From Meghimatium bilineatum (lineage: Eukaryota; Mollusca; Gastropoda; Stylommatophora; Philomycidae), in NCBI GenBank assembly GCA_034231615.1, contig CM067306.1:40091101-40155100 (forward strand): DNA of 64,000 nt, in the 5' to 3' direction. A program made the translations under genes and the position numbers. Positions 33,460-43,308 of the stretch are shown here, one piece after another (position 1 is the stretch's first letter; each line of letters starts with the position of its first letter). The notes beneath the pieces were generated by a model. The model did not search any database. It worked only from the letters and a program-made list of their open reading frames with translations, and was not told where the DNA came from.

Positions 33460-34245
33460 TTGCCATGAAAGTTCCAGACCGATCAGGTACAATTTTATCC
33501 CCAACTCTGGCAGAAAAAAAAAACATCCTGATTCTGTACCCCGCAACAGAATAAAAAGTGTTTATTGTTTATTTGTTGATTTATCTCGGTCCCCATAAAT
33601 GATTACTGATTCCTTATTAGGAACCACCATCACTGCATAAAGGGAATTCCCTTAAACGTAATTTTGTCGTTCCGTTAACAATCTAAAAGTATATAGGCTC
33701 AGTGCGAGATCGTCAATGGTAACGACATCCGTACAGAAAGTAAATAAGATTCATTCGTGATGTTTTTTTAAAATATTTTCGTGATTTTTGTTGGCCACTT
33801 TATATACTTAAAGTCGCATGCCAAAAACAAATAAGGCCCACCAACGAAACACATGGAAATAATCAAAATTGACATTTCAGGTTATGTTTACCTTTCTGTA
33901 AACAGGTCTTTACTGGAGCAAGTTCAAGGTCAATGTCCCAGACAATTGTGTTTGTGGGTTCTTCTGGTCTTTCAAGTGATGACGCACTTCCTCCCCCTCT
34001 TCCCCTTCCTCCTCCCATTTCTATCATTCTCTGTATATGTACATTGTTTATTTAACTGCCTTAATTAACTCATCCCGGTCTCTTTTCGTCACTTTGAATC
34101 CATTAAAGCTTTACCAACCAGTGCATGGCCGTAGATATGATTTCTGTAAGGGAGGGGAGGTTACCTTAAGAAAAGGTCGTTCGTATGTTAATTTTTGATG
34201 ATCTGGTTGTTAGTAATCGCTAAGGGAAAAAAAAAAGGGGGGGGT
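33460..34245. other. No recognisable feature
   Basis: No motif-bearing frame or repeat match seen. Confidence 0.35.
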
Positions 34246-34249
34246 GTTA

Positions 34250-34400
34250 TCCATCTTTTCGATAAGTTCTTTCGTTGTCCCTGACTCCTGTATGACCTGA
34301 GTAAATCTAGGAATTATGAACAATATAGCTCTTGTATATTTTTATGCAATTTGGTAGTTCCTACATAGTTAATTTCATAGTTATATTTCATTGTTATATT
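34250..34400 (+). repeat. Family K relic
   Basis: TGACTCCTGTATGACCTGAG then TAAATCTA matches the start of the copies at 5145 and 50545, then diverges. Confidence 0.4.
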
Positions 34401-34404
34401 TCAT

Positions 34405-35060
34405 ACCCAGAAGACTTCAACTCTCATAGCTGTGAGAATAAGCCTCCTGCAGTAAGCAGTAATTGTAAATAAGGCCAAGAAAATAACTACAGTCAAGAAA
34501 TATTGAATTGGTGACTATATGCTGAATAGAAAATGTTACCATTTTTTTTTCCAAACACTGTACAATGTTCTACATTCTCCTTAAGGGTAATGATGACAAA
34601 ATTCAACTGAAAATCAGCCAGATAAAAAAAAATGGAAGCAGACACGCCAAATGGTTGTATATGACACAGACACAAGGCAGTCAATGAAACAAACTCGTAT
34701 CGTTAAGTGCAAGCTTGAGACATTTATTGTAGTCATGCACCACTGCCCATGCAGCATATCCTCCCCCGGCTACACGCTGGCTGTATAGTTACACTTAATA
34801 TGAAAAATAATATATCTTGAAGGTCTACATTGTGGATAGTAAATATGTTTTTAAAACAAAGGCGTATCATTTGCCGTATAAGATATTTCCTGTGTAGCTG
34901 CGATAAAAATCGTATTATGCTAAGGTTTGTTGAGTTTATTGCTAGTCCCTCGTCAATTATACATTCTTGTGAACTTATCGGTTATCATCGAACAAAACTG
35001 ATGTTATTTAACTTTTGCCTTGATTTTCATCCGTCCCCTGACACGTCTCACTTTTAAAAC
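34405..35060. other. No recognisable feature
   Basis: AT-rich; short frames lack motifs. Confidence 0.35.
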
Positions 35061-35064
35061 CTCT

Positions 35065-35200
35065 GTAAGGGCAGTTGAAGATTGGAAGGAGAAGAGGTCT
35101 ACAAAGAAAATCCTGGATTGATAACATCAAATGTGCATGATTTTTCTACACTACTCCCAATGGCTGAAGACAGAGGTGTTTCGGGGTGGGGGGGGGTCCT
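35065..35200 (+). pseudogene. LINE-X C-terminal scrap
   Basis: The stretch RRRGLQRKSWIDNIKC in one frame, then GATTTTTCTACACTACTCCC and TGGCTGAAGACAGAGG, matches the end of LINE-X (compare 31640-31730 and 56150-56200). Confidence 0.55.
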
Positions 35201-35539
35201 TTTTGTATTAAGTTCTTCAGTGTGGCACCCGTGCTAACCTAACTGGTTATGTATGGATATTATTATTATTATTATTATTATTAGTCACTTTGTATTAAAT
35301 CAGTCAATTAAAACCATGCGAAAAGTCAAATAGCGTCACTTTTGAAGGAAGAAGTCGATGAGCCCACAATGAATCTATAATTGACAAAGAATATTATAGC
35401 AATTTCAACTATACATATGAACTGTTAGCACCAATGAGATAGTCTGCTGTCTTACTCGAAATTATACATCAGAGACAACTAATTATGGGTTCTATGTTGT
35501 AGGACTGTCTGAAGGAAACAATTAATAGAGAGAGGGAAA

Positions 35540-35565
35540 GACAGAGAGAGAGAGAGAGAGAGAGC
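35540..35565. repeat. (AG)n microsatellite
   Basis: AGAGAGAGAGAGAGAG run; a (TTA)n run also lies at 35259-35282. Confidence 0.9.
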
Positions 35566-35709
35566 GGAGCTGGGGGATTTGTTGCCTACTCATTTTGTTA
35601 AAAAAGCACTAAAAATCACTAACCTTTTTAGGAAAGCACTAATTAGAAAACTAACCTCTTTCAATAAAAAATGTTACAAGATAACACATTGCAATTTACT
35701 TTAATCAGT

Positions 35710-35991
35710 CCTCTTCTTCTTCTTTTTCTTGTTCTGCGTTCGTTCTCAAATTCCTGCAAGTTAGCAGCAGCATGTAGTCATGAAAATGGAATGCGTTGTG
35801 CAATTGTTTACATCTCTACTACGATATCAGCGCCGATCTGTCTAACACATCCAACTTCAGCACGACTTTTATGCCACTTTGACCCTCTATGGTATAAGAC
35901 AGCAATATCTACCCCTGGATCATTCTTAGTCACTTCTTATGACATGCGTGGCAGGTTACAGTGTCAATATTCTTTGCTCCCCTTTCGGGCC
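35710..35991 (-). mobile_element. SINE-A copy
   Basis: Complete block order from TGCGTTCGTTCTCAAATTCC to CTTTGCTCCCCTTTCGGGCC, truncated by about 15 bp at the head. No clear duplication. Confidence 0.85.
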
Positions 35992-36224
35992 ATAAAACTC
36001 ACTGTAGTATTCGTTATTATAATAATGAAAGTTTAATTTCAGATCTGCAAAATCCACGTTTTCTCACATGATGTTTTCTTTCTAAGAGGCTATATATCTT
36101 GTCTAAGACTTTTGGTGTGTCATTTCATTAAATACATTTTGAACGGTCAACTCAGTGGCGAGTCCACCCATTGACCTTGCAAGTTATCTGACATATAGTT
36201 TAAATAATAAACAGCTTTGTGTAC

Positions 36225-36365
36225 CTACCTGAAATGTCGTAAATCTGAACTTACCTCAAATGTCATAAATAAGAACTTACCTCAAATTTCGTAAATCTGA
36301 ACTTACCTCAAATATCGTAACTTTACTTACCTCAAATGTCGCAACTCTGTACCTACCTCCAATCC
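36225..36365. repeat. Tandem repeat, about 28 bp, five units
   Basis: Unit ACTTACCTCAAATGTCGTAA then ATCTGA, varying. Confidence 0.85.
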
Positions 36366-36694
36366 CCCCCCCCCTTTTGGGAAACCATAACGTGACTTAG
36401 TACTAGAAATTTGATGTAGCTAAAAGTGGGACACCCCTAGTTCTCCCAGATCTTAACAATTTTTCGCAAAAAAGGTCATCAATTTTCTCAAGGAAAAGAG
36501 AAAATTATGCCCGGAAATTAACGAATGATCCCCTTTTCCAGGCTAAATTCCCCCCACCCAACCCATCTACTGCCTTGACCCCTCTAAACTACAAGCTGGA
36601 AACATAGTCATCATCAGTTCTGAGCTGCTAGTCTTTGCAACTTAAATTCTCTTTCTTAAACATTATAATAAACCAAGGGTTCTCAACCTTTACA

Positions 36695-37250
36695 GACGGC
36701 GAGCACCGCCTACGTATAATACTGAGTGTGCGAGCACTGCTCACTTATAATACTGTGTGTGAGGACTGCCCACATATAATACTGAGTGTGCAATCACTGC
36801 TCACATATAATACTGTATGTGTCAGCACCACTTACATATAATAATGTGCGTTCGAGCACCACCCACATATAATACTGACTGTACGAGCACTGCCCAGATA
36901 TAATACTGAGTGTGCGAGCACTGCTCACATATAATACTGAGTGTGCGAGCACTGCTCACATATAATACTGAGTGTGAGCATCGCCCACATATAGTACTGA
37001 GTATCAGCTCGCAACGACTCCCGGGTTGACCCAGCCTTAACTCGTACCGGATTAATCCGGGAAGTAAAGACTGCGAGGGAGAGGAGATGGCTACCGCCCT
37101 CATTTGCAGAGCCACTGAAATGTGAGATTGCTAACATATCACACCTCTACGGCATTAATAAATGCTATGGATTACTTTACTTTTTTACTTAGTGTGCGAG
37201 CAGGACCCACAAATAATACTGAGTGTGCAAGCACCATGCCATATAATATA
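36695..37250. repeat. Tandem repeat, about 31 bp, interrupted by a SINE-C
   Basis: Units GAGCACTGCTCACATATAAT then ACTGAGTGTGC run from 36695 to about 37005 and resume at 37190-37250. The gap is a SINE-C fragment. Confidence 0.9.
37010..37188 (+). mobile_element. SINE-C copy, 5'-truncated, inside a tandem array
   Basis: It starts at CGACTCCCGGGTTGACCCAG and continues through GGAAGTAAAGACTGCGAGGG to GCTATGGATTACTTTACTTT. The tRNA-like head is absent. Array words ACTGAGT and ACTTAGT flank it and may be a mutated duplication. Confidence 0.88.
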
Positions 37251-37254
37251 TAAA

Positions 37255-37940
37255 ACGAAAAAATATACATTTATATTTGTAAAACATTCACCAGAATAAT
37301 GAGATCTTTGAGAGTGAAGGTTACTCAGTTAATGAGTATCAGGATTTAACGATGAATGAGCCAGCACTGAAAATGAAAAGGAAATTGAAAATGCAAGTAA
37401 AAGTGAATGTGAAAAATGGCCACATAACCTTCATTGCACCTTACACAACCAAGGATATGTCCATAAATCGTCAACAATTATTTTGCCATTTTTAACCCCC
37501 TCTTCCCCACCCCACCCCTTCCGTTTTTCAATAATTCACGGGCTAAACTGCTTATTTATGTCCAAAATAAGTATAAATCTCTCTTTATCTAAAAAGACAA
37601 AACTGTGCAATAAAAGGACGGAAAATTATATAATTTGTTATACATATTAATAAAAATCTTTAAAATTTAAACAACTTAATAGTTGTTATATAATACTTAA
37701 AAAAACACATGTAGGCATATATGCAAAATTTTGCCATTGCCAACAACTGTCAAATTTTCAGAATTCTCAACCCGAAAGCCATCTGCAATAAGGAAGGTTT
37801 TCCCACACAGCAGCTTCTGCGAGTAATTCCTTCATTTTCATGACATTTTTGGTGATTTGTTTAAATAAATCGTTAGTGGTTACACTGCTTTTGACTAAAT
37901 TTCCACAAGGCAGCAAAGTACTCCTTAACACACTGCTCAG
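37255..37940. other. No recognisable feature
   Basis: AT-rich, nothing supported. Confidence 0.35.
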
Positions 37941-37946
37941 AAGGTC

Positions 37947-38530
37947 TGTGTTGTTCGTCCATCATAAGTGATGATGACCATTTGTTACATCTACTTTTGA
38001 AAATCAGTTAGAGATATGTCCTTACCTATGAGTTCGTAGATGGCTAATAAGTCCTATTCGAGCCGCAGTTGTCCTTAGATAGTTCGGGCATGGAATGACC
38101 ACTGTAGACTATTTTTGGTCTATCCGTAACTTTCTAGCTATACTCCGCTGTTAAGCTGCTGCATTTCTCCTCTTTTCACAGGATGATATGCCCTGTTTGA
38201 CTGTAGAGTTCAATTTAAATATATTACGTGCAATCTCTTCCCATGTATCTTGGTCTATTTCAAAGGCTTTCAGTGAGATCTTTAACGAGTCCATATGGCG
38301 CTTCTTTTTGCTATCTTGAGATCGTGTACTCTTCTCCAGCTCACCATAGAGAAGTACCTTTTGCAGGCGATGATCTGACATAAGTACTAGATGACATGGC
38401 CAACAAATCTGTGTCTGCATAGGAATAGTGTCAATGCTAGGGATACCAGATTTTGCGTACAGTTCCATGCTCCTAGCCAGTGGGAAAACCTTTTTCCTTC
38501 GGGTGAATTTTCGTGGATGTGAAAATAGCT
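37947..38530 (-). pseudogene. LINE-Z C-terminal fragment
   Basis: The minus-strand frame at 38151-38468 reads SGIPSIDTIPMQTQICWPCH, then MSDHRLQKVLLYGELEK and LKAFEIDQDTWEEIARN, the same order as the copy at 40686-41069. Below 38150 come the finger region (mutated) and the 3' UTR complement TCGTCCATCATAAGTGATGA. Several substitutions disrupt the usual R-W-A-G-H motif. Confidence 0.75.
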
Positions 38531-38534
38531 TGCA

Positions 38535-39090
38535 TTTGGGATTTTGATTTCAGTGAGTTGTGCAAAGTGTCGGCCTCACTGTCTTATCGGATCTCATTTC
38601 AAACCAGTGGCAAGACGAGTCCAGACGGCTGGAAGTGAAGTTCTATGCAGTAGATGGCCGTGGTTTTCTACGTGTCTCACCATGCCCGATGCGGTCCACA
38701 CTACGTTGCAGGCATTCGCCTAATTACCCGGTGGACCGATAAACTATCGTACTTCATACGCATAAATTCGCGAATATCAGACTTTACATGTAATGGTTGA
38801 CAAGACCGTCATGCTTTTTTGAGACATTCTTGGCATTACATCACCTACTTTATGACTGCCTAACAGACTGTCAGTCAAGCGTGGAGCCAGAACATATCTC
38901 AGGCAGTCAACTGGTGATGTGTTTATACGATACGTTAAAACTGCTGTAGCTACATAGTGAACGATTCAATGTGTTGTTGGTATTGAAGTAAATTAGGCCA
39001 TCACATAAACTCCAAAGTTATTATATAGAATCGCTCTCTATAATTGAACAAATACATCCATTTGACAGCCTCAGCTCTGTCTGAAGGTCT
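38535..39090. other. No recognisable feature
   Basis: A 60-codon plus-strand frame (38560-38742) without motif; otherwise nothing. Confidence 0.35.
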
Positions 39091-39101
39091 GTACTAAGAC
39101 A

Positions 39102-39375
39102 ATGGGAGCCGCGTTAGCGCAGTGGTTAGCGCACTGGCTTCGCATATGAGTGGTCCTGGGTTCATTCCCCAGCTGAGGCGGAAATGTTTTAAGATCACAA
39201 CGGCTCCCAGGTCGACCCAGCCTTAAATGGGTACCGGATTAATCCGGGAAGTAAAGACTGCGAGGGAGAGGAGATGGCTACCGCCCTCATTTGCAGAGCC
39301 TGTGAAATGTGAGATCGCTAACATCTCACACCCCTACGGCATTAATAAATGCTATGGGTTACTTTACTTTTTTTT
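39102..39375 (+). mobile_element. SINE-C, reference full-length copy
   Basis: tRNA-like head with A box TAGCGCAGTGG (39115-39125) and B box GGTTCATTCCC (39159-39169) at tRNA-like spacing, followed by a conserved body (GGTCGACCCAGCCTTAAATG then GGTACC) and a T-rich 3' end. A 10-bp duplication TACTAAGACA flanks it (39092-39101 and 39376-39385). SINEs of this kind are transcribed by RNA polymerase III from the internal boxes and moved by a partner LINE. Confidence 0.95.
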
Positions 39376-39399
39376 TACTAAGACACTGAACATTGTTTA

Positions 39400-39665
39400 T
39401 TAGGGTAGGTCCCATGGCAGTAACTTGCCATCGGGTATAACTCTTCATCGTACTAAGCCGCATCAATTATTAGGCCAGTTCCCTTTCTTGCTCTCTTTAC
39501 CTCTCATTTTGGTAGCACTTCTACTTATTTTTGTTCATCTTGATATTTGCCCTGTGTTACTCCGGCCACTCACTTCCTATTTAGGGGTGTTACCCTACTC
39601 TGGAACATATACCCATTTACAACTGGGTCGACTGGAGGAGTGGTCGTGTCAGGCGAGAAATATCA
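39400..39665 (-). mobile_element. SINE-B copy
   Basis: It matches 47229-47434 in order: GGTAGGTCCCATGGC, AACTCTTCAT, TACTAAGCCGCA, GGCCAGTTCCCTT, and a CCCATTTACAACTGGGTCGA then CTGGAGGAGTGG block. It lies 25 bp beyond the SINE-C at 39102. Confidence 0.8.
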
Positions 39666-39734
39666 TTTAGTACTAGAAACTTAATCAGAAGCTAGTAGCC
39701 CACCCATCCCCCCTCCTCCTTCCACCTTTACACG

Positions 39735-40010
39735 TTTAAAAAATCACCACAAATTTAAGGAAAACGATAGGACTACACACGAAAATGTACACATTTTTAT
39801 ATAGGTAACCACCTCCCTCCCTTCTTATCGAAAACATAGAGCATATCTACGCCCACAGGGCCGTATGGCAGATTTTCTCAGTATGCCCCCCTCCCCCATA
39901 AAATGTTTTTATTCAAAATGTCGCCCCTTAAATGTATTTTAAATGGTACTGCCTGATGTGGCCCCGCCACTCTGCTCCGTCGCACGGCACGTCCCTGTCC
40001 TCCCACATTT
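39735..40010 (-). repeat. Interspersed repeat, family I, inverted copy
   Basis: Its complement carries the same blocks as 26820-27130, including the ACACGAAAA end and CTGAGAAAATCTGCCATACG then GCCCTGTGGGCG. Confidence 0.6.
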
Positions 40011-40039
40011 ATCCTTGACTACTACTTCCTACTTCAAAA

Positions 40040-40434
40040 CAGATATGTACCTCTGTTTTATAAACTACACGAAAGCATTTGATAAAGTTAAACATAGCGA
40101 AGTTATACACATGCTAGAGAACTTGAATATTGACAATAAGGATTTAAGAATCATCAAGAACATGTGCCAGCAACAAACACCAGCAATAAGAGTAGGAAAT
40201 CAATTTGGCCCTTTTCAACAAATAAAACATAGTCACAACAGGCAAAATTGAAGGCAACAGAGATAGAGGGCGAAATTATTAGACAGAAATATTATAAATA
40301 TTAGAGAGAAAAAATATTAGACAGTATGACAACCTGGCACAGCAGGGAAACAACAACTATCTTGATACATAATATTGTGGACAGAGAGCTGTGGAGAGCC
40401 ATGACCGCCTACGCCAGCCGGCATGGCACCTGAT
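40040..40434 (+). pseudogene. LINE reverse transcriptase relic (LINE-4), centrally deleted
   Basis: The frame at 40047-40240 contains MYLCFINYTKAFDKVKHSEV, the first palm motif; the usual Asp in F-x-D-x-x-K-A-F-D is Asn here. From 40241 it jumps to the C-terminal end, finishing DRELWRAMTAYASRHGT and stop at about 40434. The YADD block and thumb are missing, so this copy carries a large internal deletion. A LINE-Z follows directly. Confidence 0.72.
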
Positions 40435-40439
40435 AATGA

Positions 40440-41245
40440 TGATGATGACTTCTTACAAAGGCTTTCATCAAGGTGTCATGTTGTTCTCCGCCAAAGCAAG
40501 CAGTACTGTCGGCAGATTGTACGCAAATGTTTGGCGTAGAAATGGCATTCACCTACAGACTAAGCTGAAAGTTTACAGAGCAGTGGTACTTCCAGTGCTG
40601 CTTTACGCTAGCGAAACATGGACTGTGTATAGACGTCATGTGAAAAAAACTCAATCATTTTCATACAAATTGTCTCAGAAAAGTTATGAACATCAGATGG
40701 CAAGACAAGATTCCAGATACCACTGCCCTTGATAGAGCTGGTATCCCAAGCATTGACACGATCCTGATGCAGACACAGATTCGTTGGGCAGGTCATTTGG
40801 TGCGTATGCCAGACCATCGTCTGCCAAAGATACTTCTCTATGGTGAGCTAGAGAAGGGTATACGATCTCAAGGTGGCAAAAGGAAGCGCTACAAGGACTC
40901 GTTAAAGGACTCACTGAAAGCCATTGAAATAGACCACGATACATGGGAAGAACTTGCACAAAATAGATCTACATGGCGTTCTAAAATAAAAAAAAGAGCG
41001 CATCATCTTGTGAAAAGAAGAGAAATGCAGCAGCTCAACAGCGGAGAGCAGCTAGAAAGTCACGGATAGACCAGGATCCGTCTACAGTCGTTATTCCATG
41101 TCCAAACTGTCCAAGGACATTTACAGCTCGAATAGGGCTCATTAGCCATCTACGAACTCATAATCAAGGACATAACTAAAATTGAATTTTCATAAGTGGA
41201 TTTAACAAATGGTCATCATCACTTATGATGGACGAACAACAACAA
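40440..41245 (+). pseudogene. LINE-Z C-terminal half with C2H2 zinc finger and 3' UTR
   Basis: Two overlapping frames cover the RT thumb and C-terminus: TKLKVYRAVVLPVLLYASET then W (40391-40732, frameshift near 40690), and IPSIDTILMQTQIRWAGHLV then RMPDHRLPKILLYGELEKG (40686-41069). After a stop near 41070 the same frame continues to a well-formed finger, CPNCPRTFTARIGLISHLRT then H, ending at about 41178. The 3' UTR has TGGTCATCATCACTTATGAT then GGACGAACAACAAC. No RT palm present. It is the best preserved of seven LINE-Z pieces here. Confidence 0.8.
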
Positions 41246-41469
41246 AAACAACAACATGTTTTTCTATGTTCCGCTATGAGAGTTTTTCTCGTCAATTTTT
41301 GTTGGTGGGAAGATAACTCTGTGTTTGTTTAAACTTAGTTTGATAAATTTGTAATCTTTTCGAAATAGTAATTGTATATTATGCAGTTGCCTCTCTTACA
41401 CTGTTAACTTTCTGTACGTAATAAGCTCTCAACGCAGGTAATGACAAGTTTCAGACTTATGATGTTACA

Positions 41470-41692
41470 TCTTTCTCTGCATGTCGCCAGACATATGAAA
41501 ATTAGAAGCGAGTGTCCTGACATTCTAAAGGCATACAGACAAGACACAGTTACGAATGCTGCAATTCTTGCATACGATATTTATGAGGGCTTGCAGACAG
41601 AAGAGAAAACTGTAGTCACAGCGATATACCTAGAAGATACGTGCAGCAGTCAGCTACAACCAACTTGTCGACTTATTAAGGGAGCAGAATAT
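41470..41692 (+). pseudogene. LINE reverse transcriptase fragment
   Basis: The frame at 41441-41695 contains QDTVTNAAILAYDIYEGLQT then EEKTVVTAIYLEDTCSSQL, resembling the RT block that leads into the first catalytic Asp (T-x-x-x-I-x-x-L-x-x-D-I-x-x-G-F, then V-x-x-D-L-x-x-A-Y). The Asp is lost. No adjoining domain. Confidence 0.45.
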
Positions 41693-41769
41693 TGACCTAC
41701 AGATTTATCCTTGCATAGTAAACTTGTCCATGTGTAGAAAGATTGCTCTGTAGTGCGTCTGGACATCAG

Positions 41770-41872
41770 ATGATGTGGATGATGATGATGATGATTATGA
41801 TGATGATGTGGATGATGATGATGGTGTTGATGATGATGATGATGATGTGGATGATGTGGATGATGATAAAAT
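41770..41872. repeat. (GAT)n microsatellite
   Basis: Imperfect GATGATGATGTGGATGATG. It causes a false His-rich minus-strand frame. Confidence 0.95.
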
Positions 41873-42010
41873 AATCCCTTTAGCTGTGAACATGTAGCTT
41901 TTGGCAACCCATATTCTTTCAGACACAAGCACCAGTTTTTCTCAGTTGTGTAACGAAGGATTACCACGTCCTCACATGAGCACAGTACAAACTTCTGGTC
42001 CAACTATCTA
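41873..42010 (-). repeat. Family J copy adjoining (ATC)n
   Basis: The minus strand reads ACATGTTCACAGCTAAAGGG then ATTATTTTATCATC, like 28720-28770. In both copies an ATC run follows directly. Confidence 0.5.
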
Positions 42011-42196
42011 ATAATTCTTCTATTAGATTTGTTGATCCACCCGCAGTGATGGCACATCTATCATTCCTCGTCGCCTTGAAGTCTGACACTTTTTCTTCTT
42101 CTTCTTTCGTTCACTTGAAACATGTCCATATCTGTAATTCTGTCTCCTTAATAAAACCACTGTCTTTTGTAGTTCATACAGTGTCCCATAGAGCTT

Positions 42197-42688
42197 TCAT
42201 TCCAGTGTTGTTTCCTCTGGCCAATATGTCTGCCTCAGCGTTTCATGCTCAGAACACTCTTGAAGTATATGTTTGGCACTCTGTGCTGCCTGTCCACATG
42301 TACATATGGCCGTGGTGCCAATCTTGAACTTTGTATACATGTGACTGCGGAGTCGGTTGTGTCCTGTTCTGAGACGTAGAATTATAACTTGTTCTGATCT
42401 GTTCATAATGTGATAGTCATCTTGTGTTGGTGTTTGTGGCTTTCTTATTGACTTGATCATCTGTTTTTTCTGATGGTAGGTGATTGGTATATCTGGTTGG
42501 TCTTCGGCAGCACCTTCCTTAGCCAGTTGGTCTGCTTTTTCATTTCCTGGTATTCCACAGTGAGAGGGTATCCACTGCATGGTTACCCTATACTGGTACG
42601 ACAATTTGCTAAGTAGTTTTTTCAAGTCTGTTAATTTTCCAGACTGGAGAGCTTGAAGCACTGAACTTGCATCTGTCAGGAATACCAC
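42197..42688 (-). pseudogene. LINE C-terminal RNase H part
   Basis: Continues RNase H in another frame: VFLTDASSVLQAL supplies the third Asp (6), and MQWIPSHCGIPGNEKADQLA (37-56) supplies the final H-x-G-x-x-x-N-E-x-A-D signature intact. The tail has C-T-C-G near NRLRSHMYTKF and a Cys/His motif (CTCGQAAQSAKHILQEC) common at the end of such proteins. The stop is at 42197; the 3' UTR follows. The apparent start is GTG and is not meaningful. Confidence 0.88.
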
Positions 42689-42711
42689 AGGCTGTAGGCC
42701 AGAGTTGGAGT

Positions 42712-43296
42712 TCAGCAGTTTTTTTCTGCCAGACTAATTGCCTGGATTTCTGCATCATAATTATTGCAGAATTTTCCTGTCGGTGTTCTGATTGTATCTC
42801 TAGGCTTGTGTAGATATTCTATATATACACATGCACCTCCATTCCTCACAGCATTCTGTGCTGATCCATTTGTGTATACTCTGACCCATATATCTTGTGG
42901 ATATTCCTCATCCAGAAAACTGAGGGTGACTGTCCTTCGCTGCACACTGTTCTGTTCGTCCTCGCTTAGTATTCCTTTCACATGGGTCTGAATGTATATT
43001 GGCATTCCATGCCTTTCGCTCCACGGGGTTTGTTCTGGTACAGATCTTAAGGGGCTGTCAACTTCAGGTAGGTCTGTAAGTTGTCTACAGCGTCGTTTAG
43101 CTTGATGGATAAAACTGCTTCTTTTCAGTCGCCCCATTGCTAGATTTTGTGATCTTTTCTTCATTGGATGACTTGGCATACACTGAAACTTTTTTGCTTT
43201 AATTAGTACTTTTGTGTCTCTGCGTTCGCCAAGTGTTTGCATTCTTCCCATTTTCTGCATCTCTGCTATGGGTGTTGATTTCATTGCTCCCAACAT
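42712..43296 (-). pseudogene. LINE linker and N-terminal RNase H part
   Basis: In frame with the RT after the TAG at 43309. About 130 residues of basic linker lead to VRVYTNGSAQNAVRNGGACV (138-157), the first RNase H strand; the canonical Y-T-D-G-S has Asn in place of the metal-binding Asp at 143. The second acidic residue is in DAEIQAISLAE. The frame then fails at a seven-base T run (42719-42725, A7 in sense). Confidence 0.88.
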
Positions 43297-43308
43297 TATT
43301 CTAAGTGC

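Noticed and set aside
39102..39180. tRNA gene
   Set aside because: The A and B boxes belong to SINE-C: same body in other copies and a target-site duplication around the whole 274 bp.
41650..42003. His-rich 117-codon minus-strand ORF
   Set aside because: Generated by the GAT microsatellite at 41770-41872.
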